Part shown: piece after piece, positions 1 through 6,336 of the stretch | How the letters are laid out: every line of letters begins with the position of its first letter | Position numbering within the stretch: the stretch's first letter is position 1 | From: a virus | IMG/VR virus record: IMGVR_UViG_3300045971_000149 | Span: 62,001 to 126,000 of that record | Direction: 5' to 3' (one strand) | Length of the DNA: 64,000 bases | Made by a program: the position numbers and the translations under genes | The notes under the pieces: model-generated | Database searches by the model: none | Seen by the model: only the letters and a program-made list of their open reading frames with translations | What the model was told of the DNA's origin: nothing

Positions 1-191
1 TTAATCAGCTCGCTCACCAGTGCGTCTGCTTCGGGCGCATTGCCGCAAGTGGTCATACGATCTGCATCCAGCACCATTTCGATTGCATCCCCATTGGACT
101 CGCAGAACTCCATAGCATCGGAACCAATGTAGTTCCAAGTTGCGTAAACGGCTTGATTGAGTTGGGAAATAACTGTTGCGTCTAGCTTCAT
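1..191 (-). CDS. Small hypothetical protein, C-terminus cut by window edge
   Basis: Reading from the ATG at 191-189, the frame stays open to base 1 (at least 63 residues; begins MKLDATVISQ). The start is chosen because an AAGGAG ribosome site and the conserved promoter lie directly upstream. A longer frame over 1-246 exists but runs through the promoter, so it is a shadow. The protein is acidic with two cysteines; no family is recognised. Confidence 0.75.
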   Translation of the reverse strand, partial: MKLDATVISQLNQAVYATWNYIGSDAMEFCESNGDAIEMVLDADRMTTCGNAPEADALVSELI

Positions 192-217
192 ACTGTACTC
201 CTTGTTGCGATGTATGT

Positions 218-246
218 ATTATAGCGCCTATTGAAAAAACAGTCAA
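218..246 (-). promoter_or_regulatory. Sigma70 promoter, left array copy 1
   Basis: TTGACT (246-241), 17-bp spacer, TATAAT (223-218), then the shared leader with CATCGCAACAAGGAG before the ATG at 191. Confidence 0.85.
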
Positions 247-250
247 GAGA

Positions 251-272
251 AACCCGCCACAAAGGACGGGTT
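251..272 (-). terminator. Terminator-like hairpin
   Basis: On the minus strand AACCCG pairs with CGGGTT (the stem extends past a bulge with CC/GG) and is followed by a pyrimidine-rich run. It lies between the stop of the 291-563 gene and the next promoter. Confidence 0.5.
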
Positions 273-290
273 TAAGTGAGCTAGGAAAGC

Positions 291-563
291 TTACAGAGTG
301 ATGCCAAGTGCACGCGCCTTGAAGCCCAATGCAACGATCTCACGGCTTGGACGTCCGAGTTCGTATTCTGTGACTACAACGCCATTGCCAGCAGTGCGAG
401 TATTTGCGTAGACTGCGTATCCGAATTGACGGATACGTGATGCTTCTGCGCGTAGATTGCCAACTGAGAAGCGATTACGTGCTTCTGCTTGTGTCAACTT
501 CTCGCCTGCTGCCAATGCTGCGAATACCTTACCGGTCTTAGTGTCTTGATTAATCTTCTTCAT
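291..563 (-). CDS. Small protein, possible winged-helix DNA-binding fold
   Basis: This 90-residue protein has an ATG 9 nt after AAGGAAT. Residues about 10-55 (KVFAALAAGEKLTQAEARNR, then VGNLRAEASRIRQFGYAVYA) look like a helix-turn-helix followed by a beta wing. Phage proteins of this pattern are often annotated as HTH proteins. A regulatory role fits its place among early genes but is inferred. Confidence 0.7.
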   Translation of the reverse strand: MKKINQDTKTGKVFAALAAGEKLTQAEARNRFSVGNLRAEASRIRQFGYAVYANTRTAGNGVVVTEYELGRPSREIVALGFKARALGITL

Positions 564-600
564 TTGTTATTCCTTGTAATACTGCTTAACAGTTAATACA

Positions 601-629
601 AGTATAACAACAACGATTTGGTAAATCAA
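601..629 (-). promoter_or_regulatory. Sigma70 promoter whose -35 contains a stop codon
   Basis: TTGATT (629-624), 17 bp, TATACT (606-601). The TGA at 628-626 is the stop codon of the upstream 626-847 gene. Confidence 0.75.
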
Positions 630-847
630 GCACTTATCTTGCCAAATTCCTTTTTCGTGTGATAGTTAGCCAGCATCTCGTGTACCATACTAACTACATT
701 GTCGTGATCTTCAGTTAGAAGGAACTGAACAGGGCTTTTACTCCAAGAGCGGTTCTTCAAGAACTCTGAATAGATATCACGATGCTTCTTGTCCGCCGGA
801 TTGAACATTACAGTCGGACGGCCATAGTTTTGCAAAACGCTTGCCAT
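626..847 (-). CDS. Small hypothetical protein
   Basis: 73 residues (MASVLQNYGRPTVMF...), no family recognised. It begins one base after the stop of the 849-1064 gene and has no clear ribosome site, so it is probably translationally coupled. Its stop codon lies inside the -35 box of the next promoter. Confidence 0.7.
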   Translation of the reverse strand: MASVLQNYGRPTVMFNPADKKHRDIYSEFLKNRSWSKSPVQFLLTEDHDNVVSMVHEMLANYHTKKEFGKISA

Positions 848-848
848 A

Positions 849-1064
849 TTAGCTAGACTTTATAGAAGATTTAAACAACAAGCCGCACAGGACATTGATT
901 CCTAATGCAGTCCATACAGAGTTGATTGGATGAATTCCGTCAACAACTCCTACCAAGCAATCATTCCATAGCCACATTGTAGGGTATGCAAACAGCAATG
1001 CCATTACCACAACGATTGCAACAATGCCAACGATTCCGACAATAACAACAAACAACTTATCCAT
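849..1064 (-). CDS. Small membrane protein
   Basis: 71 residues from the ATG at 1064, preceded by GGAG; a TTG two codons upstream is the alternative. Residues about 4-30 form one very hydrophobic Val/Ile-rich helix and about 50-62 a weaker one. Probably an inner-membrane early protein of unknown role. A weak promoter (TTCAAT, 16 bp, TATAGT) may lie near 1085-1112. Confidence 0.7.
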   Translation of the reverse strand: MDKLFVVIVGIVGIVAIVVVMALLFAYPTMWLWNDCLVGVVDGIHPINSVWTALGINVLCGLLFKSSIKSS

Positions 1065-1111
1065 ATTCAACTCCAGTTAAAGTACTATACAGCGGGGTCT
1101 TGGGTATTGAA

Positions 1112-1549
1112 TTAAACCAATGCTTCGCCAACGGCCTTAAGTGCTTCGTCGTCGGTAAGCTTCTTCTTAATAACTGCCTTTGCTTCGGCGATAGTCACGA
1201 GCGGGCCAGTAGGGCCTTCAACTGCGGGCAGCTTAGCCTTAACAGCTTTAGTCTTTGCAGGAGCTTCCTTCTTGGGCTTGTCTTTGGATGCAGCTTTAGG
1301 AGCGGGTTCGGAACGCTTGTCAACTTCAGCTTCCAATGCAGCACGGATCTCTGCTTTGCCGTTGTCAAAGTCAATGCCGATCAAATATGCAACTGCATCT
1401 TCCTTGGACATTGGGTGTTTCAATTCCACGATATCAATATCAACGTGGCCGTTCTTTGCAAGCACCTTAACGCGCATTGCGTCATTGGCATAGCGAACTT
1501 TGTATTCGCCGTTCAGTTTAGATACGCCAGCATGTGAAAAAGTAGTCAT
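1112..1549 (-). CDS. Hypothetical protein with Lys/Ala/Pro-rich linker
   Basis: 145 residues. The N-terminal half (1-65) looks globular with predicted beta strands; residues about 75-110 form a low-complexity Lys/Ala/Pro linker; the C-terminus is helical (TIAEAKAVIKKKLTDDEALK). The two-domain shape with a charged linker suggests a nucleic-acid or protein-binding tether. No family recognised. Confidence 0.75.
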   Translation of the reverse strand: MTTFSHAGVSKLNGEYKVRYANDAMRVKVLAKNGHVDIDIVELKHPMSKEDAVAYLIGIDFDNGKAEIRAALEAEVDKRSEPAPKAASKDKPKKEAPAKTKAVKAKLPAVEGPTGPLVTIAEAKAVIKKKLTDDEALKAVGEALV

Positions 1550-1601
1550 TTGTAGTTCCTTCTGTGTGTGTTTTAAACAGCACCTTGCTGTCTATGTGTT
1601 A

Positions 1602-1630
1602 ATTATAACGCCTAATGGAAAATTCGTCAA
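1602..1630 (-). promoter_or_regulatory. Sigma70 promoter, left array
   Basis: TTGACG (1630-1625), 17 bp, TATAAT (1607-1602). The leader to the 1549 start is longer than in the other copies (about 50 nt). Confidence 0.85.
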
Positions 1631-1635
1631 CCAAT

Positions 1636-1749
1636 TTATTGTTGTTTTTCTGCAACAATATTGAAGCCTGCTTCGGCTTGCTCATCTGCTTCGTATTGTG
1701 TATACACTGTGAACAGGTACAGTTCACCGTCCCAAATTTGATAGCTCAT
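1636..1749 (-). CDS. 37-residue hypothetical protein
   Basis: The ATG at 1749 overlaps the TGA of the 1746-2165 gene (ATGA), a classic coupling arrangement. The peptide begins MSYQIWDGELYLFTVYTQYE and ends in TAA at 1638-1636, six bases before the next -35 box. Composition is protein-like (aromatic strands, then an acidic helix). It is short enough to be missed by standard ORF cut-offs. Confidence 0.7.
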   Translation of the reverse strand: MSYQIWDGELYLFTVYTQYEADEQAEAGFNIVAEKQQ

Positions 1750-2165
1750 TCCGCATCCTTTGCCATAGCTGTAGTCAGGTCTTCAAAACCGTTGTCGTCA
1801 ATGTTCACATACCACTTGCCGTCAGTACGCAGGATGTAGTCAAATCCTTGCATGTCTCCGCTGTTTTGGTAGTGCAGGAAGTCAGTAAAGCGTTCCTTGC
1901 CTTGCTCAGTATCACCGCGATCGCGTCCGTAGAACACGCATACGCCCTTCTGTGCGTTTTCGAACCAATGTGCCCCGGTTGGCTCAACAGCCGCAGCAAG
2001 GACGGATACATTGCCCAAATCGATTAGCTTTTGCAGCTTGAACGGATCGCTGTAGCTATCGCGCAAGATGCGTCCATTGTGCGACAAGTAACCATCCCAG
2101 TGGCAATACACTTGCTCTACTGTGCCGTCTGCATACTCGAGTGCGATCGTGCTGTTTGTGCTCAT
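1746..2165 (-). CDS. Conserved phage hypothetical protein
   Basis: 139 residues. The N-terminus (IALEYADGTVEQVYCHWDGY, then LSHNGRIL) matches a pattern I recall from many phage early proteins of unknown function. Contains HWDGYLSHNG and several Asp/Gly turns; no catalytic motif is evident. It heads a two-gene unit with the coupled 37-residue gene. Confidence 0.8.
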   Translation of the reverse strand: MSTNSTIALEYADGTVEQVYCHWDGYLSHNGRILRDSYSDPFKLQKLIDLGNVSVLAAAVEPTGAHWFENAQKGVCVFYGRDRGDTEQGKERFTDFLHYQNSGDMQGFDYILRTDGKWYVNIDDNGFEDLTTAMAKDAE

Positions 2166-2190
2166 TACGTTCCTTTGTTGCTATGTATGT

Positions 2191-2219
2191 ATTATAGCGC
2201 CTTTCGGCGCTGCTGTCAA
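2191..2219 (-). promoter_or_regulatory. Sigma70 promoter with hairpin spacer and embedded stop
   Basis: TTGACA (2219-2214), 17 bp, TATAAT (2196-2191). The spacer contains the perfect inverted repeat AGCGCC-GAAA-GGCGCT, and TGA at 2218-2216 is the stop codon of the upstream gene. Confidence 0.9.
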
Positions 2220-2455
2220 ACGATGCTAGCAATAACCACTTTACTAGCAGGGTCAAACTTCAAGTACACTTTTGCCTTTACAAGCTTATCTACCTCCAGC
2301 ATTGTTACAGCATAGCAGAACTCACTGCCGTTAGTTAAGCCCAAAAACTTTGCACTTTGGAACAGCATATTCTTGTTCCCTTGTGCTTCCAACGTAAGCG
2401 CAAGACCTGCGTCGTCGTATGTAGTAAGCATCTTGAGCTGTGCGGCTGTGATCAT
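2216..2455 (-). CDS. Small hypothetical protein
   Basis: 79 residues from the ATG at 2455 (MITAAQLKMLTTYDDAGLAL). AAGGAG lies 5 nt upstream, so the longer frame to 2509, which crosses the promoter, is rejected. The N-terminus is helical, followed by beta segments. No family recognised. Confidence 0.75.
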   Translation of the reverse strand: MITAAQLKMLTTYDDAGLALTLEAQGNKNMLFQSAKFLGLTNGSEFCYAVTMLEVDKLVKAKVYLKFDPASKVVIASIV

Positions 2456-2480
2456 GTATACTCCTTGTTGCGATGTATGT

Positions 2481-2509
2481 ATTATAGCGCCTTTCGGCGC
2501 TGCTGTCAA
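2481..2509 (-). promoter_or_regulatory. Sigma70 promoter with hairpin spacer and embedded stop
   Basis: TTGACA (2509-2504), 17 bp, TATAAT (2486-2481). It carries the same GAAA-loop hairpin as the copy at 2191-2219. TGA at 2508-2506 ends the upstream 2506-2880 gene. Confidence 0.9.
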
Positions 2510-2880
2510 GCCTTCCAGTTGTAACGCGGATCGTACTCTTTGTTGATCTTTTGTATAGCTTGAAACGCAAACTCCTGCGACTTGCGCACTGCAACCTTCA
2601 CCTTACCTGCACGTTGCTTCTTAGCTTCGTACAGCGACTCGTACCATGTAGCGCCGTGGTCGGGGCTGTAGCGCATGGGCTTGTAATACTTTGTGCCCTT
2701 CAGCTGGCGCGTAAGGTAGCCGTAAGTAGTGTCAGTCCACTTAAAGCCACGATCGTAGCTGCCGCTTTGGCTGTTGCGCTCATACAACACAACAGTCACT
2801 ACATACTTGCCCAACAGGCATTCCTTGCCTTCGTTTGCTACATACTCTGCTACTACAGGTGTTGGGGAAAGTGTCTTCAT
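2506..2880 (-). CDS. Hypothetical basic protein
   Basis: 124 residues, rich in Lys, Arg and Tyr (RQLKGTKYYKPMRYSPDHGA). No catalytic motif recognised. The ATG at 2880 follows AAGGAACACACT. The gene ends inside the -35 box of the next promoter. Confidence 0.75.
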   Translation of the reverse strand: MKTLSPTPVVAEYVANEGKECLLGKYVVTVVLYERNSQSGSYDRGFKWTDTTYGYLTRQLKGTKYYKPMRYSPDHGATWYESLYEAKKQRAGKVKVAVRKSQEFAFQAIQKINKEYDPRYNWKA

Positions 2881-2906
2881 AGTGTGTTCCTTGTTGCGAT
2901 GTATGT

Positions 2907-2935
2907 ATTATAGCGTCTTTCAATAACCCTGTCAA
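2907..2935 (-). promoter_or_regulatory. Sigma70 promoter, left array
   Basis: TTGACA (2935-2930), 17 bp, TATAAT (2912-2907), shared leader to the 2880 start. Confidence 0.9.
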
Positions 2936-2943
2936 CCGATGGG

Positions 2944-3306
2944 TTATTCCCAGTTCACACTTATGTTGACTTCAACATCCTTTAGGCCGCCAGCGAGATC
3001 GTACTTGATGCCAGTGACGATAGCGCCGTACAGTACGTCTTTCAGTTGTGCTTTGACCTCTGTAACAAGGTCAGCGAGCAGATCGTCGAGCATGTCTTCG
3101 ACGCTATGTCTAACACCGCTTAGAGTTGCTTGCAGTTCGTCGCGTGTAGTGCCCATCTCACCGTCACCGTCGCACATCATGTCAACATAAGCTTCAGTTT
3201 GGTCGGCGAGCGCTTTACGCACGATTGCCTGCGCCACTTGCTTTTGTTTCCACATGATGTCGTGAGCGCCGAAGTTCTCTACAGGTGTTTTAACGATAAC
3301 GGTCAT
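2944..3306 (-). CDS. Hypothetical protein, acidic helical
   Basis: 120 residues. A long central helical part (about 20-85) contains DGDGEMGTTRDELQATLSGV, followed by amphipathic helices and a C-terminal beta end. GAGGAG precedes the ATG. It is three bases downstream of the 3310-3546 gene and probably co-transcribed with it. Confidence 0.75.
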   Translation of the reverse strand: MTVIVKTPVENFGAHDIMWKQKQVAQAIVRKALADQTEAYVDMMCDGDGEMGTTRDELQATLSGVRHSVEDMLDDLLADLVTEVKAQLKDVLYGAIVTGIKYDLAGGLKDVEVNISVNWE

Positions 3307-3309
3307 ACA

Positions 3310-3546
3310 TTACTCCTCTTCTGTTGTAAACTCAGCTTGCAGTGCTTCTTTCCACTCGGAATTGCGTTCCACCCAATCGTGCACAAAGCCCAGCATTGCT
3401 TCCAATGCGCCGCTGTTATCTGCAAGGAAGTCTGTCACATCCCTGTAGCCGAGCACTTTAACCACTTGCTCAAACTTGCGCACGCCGCTATGGCCTTCGA
3501 AGCTATACAAGTTTTCCTGATCTAAATACAAGTCTAGTGCGTTCAT
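3310..3546 (-). CDS. Small hypothetical acidic protein
   Basis: 78 residues (MNALDLYLDQENLYSFEGHS) ending in EEE. AAGGAG and the shared leader precede the ATG at 3546. First gene of a two-gene unit. No family recognised. Confidence 0.75.
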   Translation of the reverse strand: MNALDLYLDQENLYSFEGHSGVRKFEQVVKVLGYRDVTDFLADNSGALEAMLGFVHDWVERNSEWKEALQAEFTTEEE

Positions 3547-3572
3547 TGTGTACTCCTTGTTGCGATGTATGT

Positions 3573-3601
3573 ATTATAACAAAGAAACGGACTACTGTCA
3601 A
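3573..3601 (-). promoter_or_regulatory. Sigma70 promoter, left array
   Basis: TTGACA (3601-3596), 17 bp, TATAAT (3578-3573), full shared leader. A short GCCC/GGGC inverted repeat at about 3614-3625 lies between it and the upstream stop. Confidence 0.9.
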
Positions 3602-3628
3602 CCAATAGCCCGCCGCCCTGTAGGGCCT

Positions 3629-3901
3629 TTAGAAGTACATCACCCGGGTGCGATCTGTGTTTTCAAAGCGTTCCGGGAAGTCCAGGATACCTTGCTCGTT
3701 ATAGCGAACGCCCGGGTTGCCTTCGCACTCACCGTTGATCAGTGATCGGAAGCCGCGATAGTTGCCTGTCTGATGCAGTACTGCTTCGAGCACGTTCATT
3801 GCACCTTGTCGCACATCAACACGATCGGGAGCACTGTTCTTGCAGATGCCGTTAACCATATCAGTGAGTTCCGAAACACTAAACGTTTTGCGCTTTGTCA
3901 T
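3629..3901 (-). CDS. Hypothetical protein
   Basis: 90 residues (MTKRKTFSVSELTDMVNGIC...). A helical N-terminus is followed by RGFRSLINGECEGNPGVRYN and a basic tail. AAGGAG precedes the ATG. Small proteins of similar appearance occur in phage early regions, but I cannot name a family. Confidence 0.75.
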   Translation of the reverse strand: MTKRKTFSVSELTDMVNGICKNSAPDRVDVRQGAMNVLEAVLHQTGNYRGFRSLINGECEGNPGVRYNEQGILDFPERFENTDRTRVMYF

Positions 3902-3928
3902 CTTTAACTCCTTGTTGTTTAAGTATGT

Positions 3929-3957
3929 ATTATAACGTCATTCTGCAATACAGTCAA
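3929..3957 (-). promoter_or_regulatory. Sigma70 promoter, left array (leader variant 2)
   Basis: TTGACT (3957-3952), 17 bp, TATAAT (3934-3929). The leader differs from the main type (TACTTAAACAACAAGGAG). Confidence 0.85.
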
Positions 3958-3978
3958 CCAAAGACCCTACAGTCTGCT

Positions 3979-4164
3979 CTAGTACTTTCCAGCATCCACA
4001 AACGTACGATCCTTAGCAAAGAAGGTCATTGGCTTGCTTAAGACTACGGGCTCGTTGGATCCTGCCTTTATGTATGCAAAGAGCCGTGTCTTGTCCGTAG
4101 AGAGCAAGTAGATGTGGTTGGGAGCTGTGACGCTCCACTTGGTTGTCTCCTGGAAGTATCGCAT
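3979..4164 (-). CDS. Small hypothetical protein
   Basis: 61 residues from the ATG at 4164, which shares one base with the TGA of the upstream gene (TGATG); a TTG one codon earlier is possible. The sequence is beta-rich (HIYLLSTDKTRLFAYIKAGS). Translationally coupled second gene of its unit. Confidence 0.65.
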   Translation of the reverse strand: MRYFQETTKWSVTAPNHIYLLSTDKTRLFAYIKAGSNEPVVLSKPMTFFAKDRTFVDAGKY

Positions 4165-4496
4165 CAATCCATCCTGTCGTCTGCGTAGAACTTAACGCCC
4201 AGCCGTGCAGTAAGCAGATCAGCAGCAGCCTGCGCACCTGCGCTCAGTGCATCCACGCTCTGCGAATTGCTCTTGCTGGGATTCCACAGTTGATAGCCGC
4301 CGCCATATGTCTTAGAGAAGCCGTACTTCTTCAGTTCGCGCACAAGCTTAGAAGTGCCTTTCTCATAGGTCTTAACCCAGGCAAAACCGCAAGCACCGCG
4401 ATCACCGTGTTTGGAAAGGAATGCAGCGGTTGCTTTGGAAGCTTCCTGCATAGCATCTGCAACAGCGACCTTAACGTGAGTGTTAACTTCTTGCAT
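4164..4496 (-). CDS. Hypothetical protein
   Basis: 110 residues with AGGAG upstream of the ATG at 4496. Amphipathic helices at about 1-30 and 75-100 flank a Gly/Tyr-rich centre (YGFSKTYGGGYQLWNPSKSN). No family recognised. Confidence 0.7.
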   Translation of the reverse strand: MQEVNTHVKVAVADAMQEASKATAAFLSKHGDRGACGFAWVKTYEKGTSKLVRELKKYGFSKTYGGGYQLWNPSKSNSQSVDALSAGAQAAADLLTARLGVKFYADDRMD

Positions 4497-4527
4497 ATCA
4501 ACTCCTAGTGTGTTTGTGTAAGTATGT

Positions 4528-4556
4528 ATTATAACGCCGTTTTACAGAACTGTCAA
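4528..4556 (-). promoter_or_regulatory. Sigma70 promoter, left array
   Basis: TTGACA (4556-4551), 17 bp, TATAAT (4533-4528). The upstream gene's TAG stop is one base before the -35 box. Confidence 0.9.
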
Positions 4557-4557
4557 C

Positions 4558-4869
4558 CTACATCGACCAATAAGATTCGTATGCGGGCGACATGAAGCAA
4601 GGAGTGTCCTCTGCTTCCATGTAGGGCAGGCCGGACATGAGGTTGATCCGCTCGACCATCTTCACGGGGCGCTTGCTGTACTCAGCGACTGCCATCACCT
4701 TCCATTGCACAACATCCTTGCCGTCTACAACGACCAACTCGTATCCAGTGTACTCTCTGTTCAAACGAGTACATTGTGCCTTAGCAGCACGTTCGGTCTT
4801 GTACTTGGACGGGAGCCAGTAGTGCTTACCGTAGGGCTTTTCCGTTCCAACATTGATTACATACCACAT
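4558..4869 (-). CDS. Hypothetical protein
   Basis: 103 residues (MWYVINVGTEKPYGKHYWLP). The pattern of a beta hairpin and a Lys/Arg-rich helix with an aromatic N-terminus suggests a small single-domain protein. AGGAGTTTGAT precedes the ATG, and its AGG overlaps the stop (TAG) of the next upstream gene. Confidence 0.75.
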   Translation of the reverse strand: MWYVINVGTEKPYGKHYWLPSKYKTERAAKAQCTRLNREYTGYELVVVDGKDVVQWKVMAVAEYSKRPVKMVERINLMSGLPYMEAEDTPCFMSPAYESYWSM

Positions 4870-4878
4870 ATCAAACTC

Positions 4879-5025
4879 CTATCGGTTGTTGCGACGCACG
4901 TTGATGTGCATATCGTAGCTGTCGTGATTGACTAAGCTATCCCATACAGTCCACTTGTCAGTAAGCTTACTGAAGAACACAGTGTCAATCAGCTTGCCAT
5001 TCAAGTACACGTTCCAAGCTTGCAT
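4879..5025 (-). CDS. 48-residue hypothetical protein
   Basis: ATG at 5025-5023 follows the full shared leader with AAGGAG, and TAG is at 4881-4879. The peptide begins MQAWNVYLNGKLIDTVFFSK. It sits exactly between a promoter and the 4558-4869 gene, with no other candidate for that promoter's first gene. Its stop overlaps the ribosome site of the next gene. No family recognised. Confidence 0.75.
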   Translation of the reverse strand: MQAWNVYLNGKLIDTVFFSKLTDKWTVWDSLVNHDSYDMHINVRRNNR

Positions 5026-5050
5026 GTCTACTCCTTGTTGCGATGTATGT

Positions 5051-5079
5051 ATTATAACACCGTTTGGCTACGCTGTCAA
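5051..5079 (-). promoter_or_regulatory. Sigma70 promoter overlapping the end of a CDS
   Basis: TTGACA (5079-5074), 17 bp, TATAAT (5056-5051). The last codons of the 5068-5259 gene read through the -35 box, and its TAG stop (5070-5068) is inside the spacer. Confidence 0.9.
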
Positions 5080-5259
5080 CCTATAGAACGAGTGTATGTC
5101 GTTCTCTGCATCATACCGGATCTCAACATTGCCCACGGTGCAGTTATCATCTTCGTCTACTGCACAGGCAAACTCATTGACATCACTCCACGGCAGGTAC
5201 GGGTTAGTACATTCACCATCTGCGTCAAACGAGTCAACGCAGTTGCCAAGGTATGTCAT
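5068..5259 (-). CDS. Small acidic protein
   Basis: 63 residues from the ATG at 5259 (MTYLGNCVDSFDADGECTNP), one base after the TAA of the upstream gene. A longer reading to 5340 would overlap that gene by 80 bases and is less likely. Highly acidic with four cysteines. Probably coupled to the gene before it. Confidence 0.65.
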   Translation of the reverse strand: MTYLGNCVDSFDADGECTNPYLPWSDVNEFACAVDEDDNCTVGNVEIRYDAENDIHSFYRLTA

Positions 5260-5260
5260 T

Positions 5261-5482
5261 TTAGCAATCCGGATCGTAGTCTGCCCACTCTTGGGCTTCA
5301 TCGGGCTGGCCGTCGTTCTCTTCTTCGTAGTCTTCATCAAAGCGCTCGCTCAACTCGTTAGCATCCAGCATGCCTGCAACGTCATCCTCGGACATGTACG
5401 ACATGCACATATCCACAACAGCTTCGTGGCTGATAGCGCCCTGGTCAAGCAGATCATACAAACGGTTAGTAGCTTTGCGCAT
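5261..5482 (-). CDS. Small acidic hypothetical protein
   Basis: 73 residues (MRKATNRLYDLLDQGAISHE) with a strongly acidic C-terminus (FDEDYEEEN). AAGGAG and the shared leader precede the ATG. Resembles small phage proteins with an N-terminal helical bundle; no firm family. Confidence 0.75.
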   Translation of the reverse strand: MRKATNRLYDLLDQGAISHEAVVDMCMSYMSEDDVAGMLDANELSERFDEDYEEENDGQPDEAQEWADYDPDC

Positions 5483-5508
5483 AGTGTGCTCCTTGTTGCG
5501 ATATATGT

Positions 5509-5537
5509 ATTATAGCGTCAAACAACGAAAGCGTCAA
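5509..5537 (-). promoter_or_regulatory. Sigma70 promoter overlapping the end of a CDS
   Basis: TTGACG (5537-5532), 17 bp, TATAAT (5514-5509). The whole -35 box and most of the spacer encode the last residues of the 5518-5871 gene. Confidence 0.85.
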
Positions 5538-5871
5538 GCTTTCTTTTCAAAGACCCTACATTGCGAAGGGCTTCTTCAACCGCTTCGTTGATCATGTCAT
5601 CAGCAGTTCCGTCCGTAAGTACTTCTTTGGCATCCTCGTAGCAGCAACCTCCAACACAGGCATCGCCCATAGTATAGCCGTCGAGCAACACACGAACCCG
5701 CAGGAAGAACCAATCGTAGATGCCGTTATCGATCTTCTCACAGATCTCTTTTACATCCGGCGTATCAAAGCAATCGCGGGGATGTATGCTATCTTCGTAG
5801 GACTTATCCACAATGACTTCAAATCCGTCTTCACGTGTATAACGTTTGAGTTCGTCGTAATAGCGTTGCAT
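5518..5871 (-). CDS. Hypothetical acidic protein
   Basis: 117 residues from the ATG at 5871 (MQRYYDELKRYTREDGFEVI), chosen because AAGGAG lies 8 nt upstream; a longer frame to 5892 overlaps the previous gene. Contains a Cys-Val-Gly-Gly-Cys-Cys motif. Function unknown. Its last codons are shared with the next promoter. Confidence 0.75.
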   Translation of the reverse strand: MQRYYDELKRYTREDGFEVIVDKSYEDSIHPRDCFDTPDVKEICEKIDNGIYDWFFLRVRVLLDGYTMGDACVGGCCYEDAKEVLTDGTADDMINEAVEEALRNVGSLKRKLDAFVV

Positions 5872-5881
5872 AGTGTGCTCC

Positions 5882-6085
5882 TTAGTATTCAATCAATGTC
5901 TTAACACCAAACATGTATCCCAGCTTGATCAACGAGCTGCGAGTAGGTTCGCAGGAGTTGTCGTCTAGCTTGAAGATCTCGTCACGCAGAGCATCGGGTG
6001 CAGCTTCAAACAATTCGTAGATGCCACGACCTTCTGCATCATTTAAATCCTTACAAGCTTCAGCGAAGTCTTTAAGAGTCTGCAT
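5882..6085 (-). CDS. Small hypothetical protein
   Basis: 67 residues (MQTLKDFAEACKDLNDAEGR), largely helical. Its TAA stop is part of the TAAGGAG ribosome site of the next gene, so the pair forms a coupled unit. Confidence 0.75.
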   Translation of the reverse strand: MQTLKDFAEACKDLNDAEGRGIYELFEAAPDALRDEIFKLDDNSCEPTRSSLIKLGYMFGVKTLIEY

Positions 6086-6111
6086 AGTAGTTCCTTTGTG
6101 TTTAAGTATGT

Positions 6112-6140
6112 ATTATAGCGTAAATCGGCAAAGCTGTCAT
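6112..6140 (-). promoter_or_regulatory. Sigma70 promoter, first of the left array
   Basis: ATGACA (6140-6135), 17 bp, TATAAT (6117-6112). It is the most upstream copy of the minus-strand array. Confidence 0.8.
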
Positions 6141-6178
6141 CAAAGACCTTATAGTGTAGTAGGACTCTGGGATACCGG

Positions 6179-6207
6179 TTGACGCTTTACCAAAACGGTG
6201 TTATAAT
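6179..6207 (+). promoter_or_regulatory. Plus-strand sigma70 promoter facing away from the array
   Basis: TTGACG (6179-6184), 17 bp, TATAAT (6202-6207). Strong consensus. It would transcribe a short region ahead of, and antisense to, the tRNA terminator. Confidence 0.8.
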
Positions 6208-6243
6208 ACATGCATAAGAAGAAAAGCTCATAGAGCAACAAGA

Positions 6244-6336
6244 ATGTTTCGAAGCACAATAAAGCGGGATGGACGGCGAGGGTGCGCGTCCGGATTGGCA
6301 CTATACATAAAAGAAAACCCGTGTTACTCGAAATAA
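6244..6336 (+). CDS. Possible 30-residue basic peptide or non-coding transcript
   Basis: Downstream of the plus promoter an ATG opens 30 codons (MFRSTIKRDGRRGCASGLAL...). No good Shine-Dalgarno is visible, and the frame ends inside the inverted repeat that terminates the tRNA on the other strand. The region also holds a GCTC-ATA-GAGC hairpin and a GGACG/CGTCC inverted repeat, so a small RNA is equally possible. Confidence 0.25.
   Translation: MFRSTIKRDGRRGCASGLALYIKENPCYSK

Noticed and set aside
1-246. 81-residue minus-strand frame with start at 246
   Set aside because: It runs through the promoter and leader; the 191 start in a different frame has a correct ribosome site and better composition.
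1100-1537. 145-codon plus-strand frame
   Set aside because: Antisense shadow of the 1112-1549 gene, Cys/Phe-rich, and lacking a promoter.
1-6140. Regularly spaced repeats resembling a CRISPR array
   Set aside because: The repeated units are promoter-leader sequences (TTGACA-17-TATAAT-AAGGAG) separated by real genes of differing length, not spacers of constant size.
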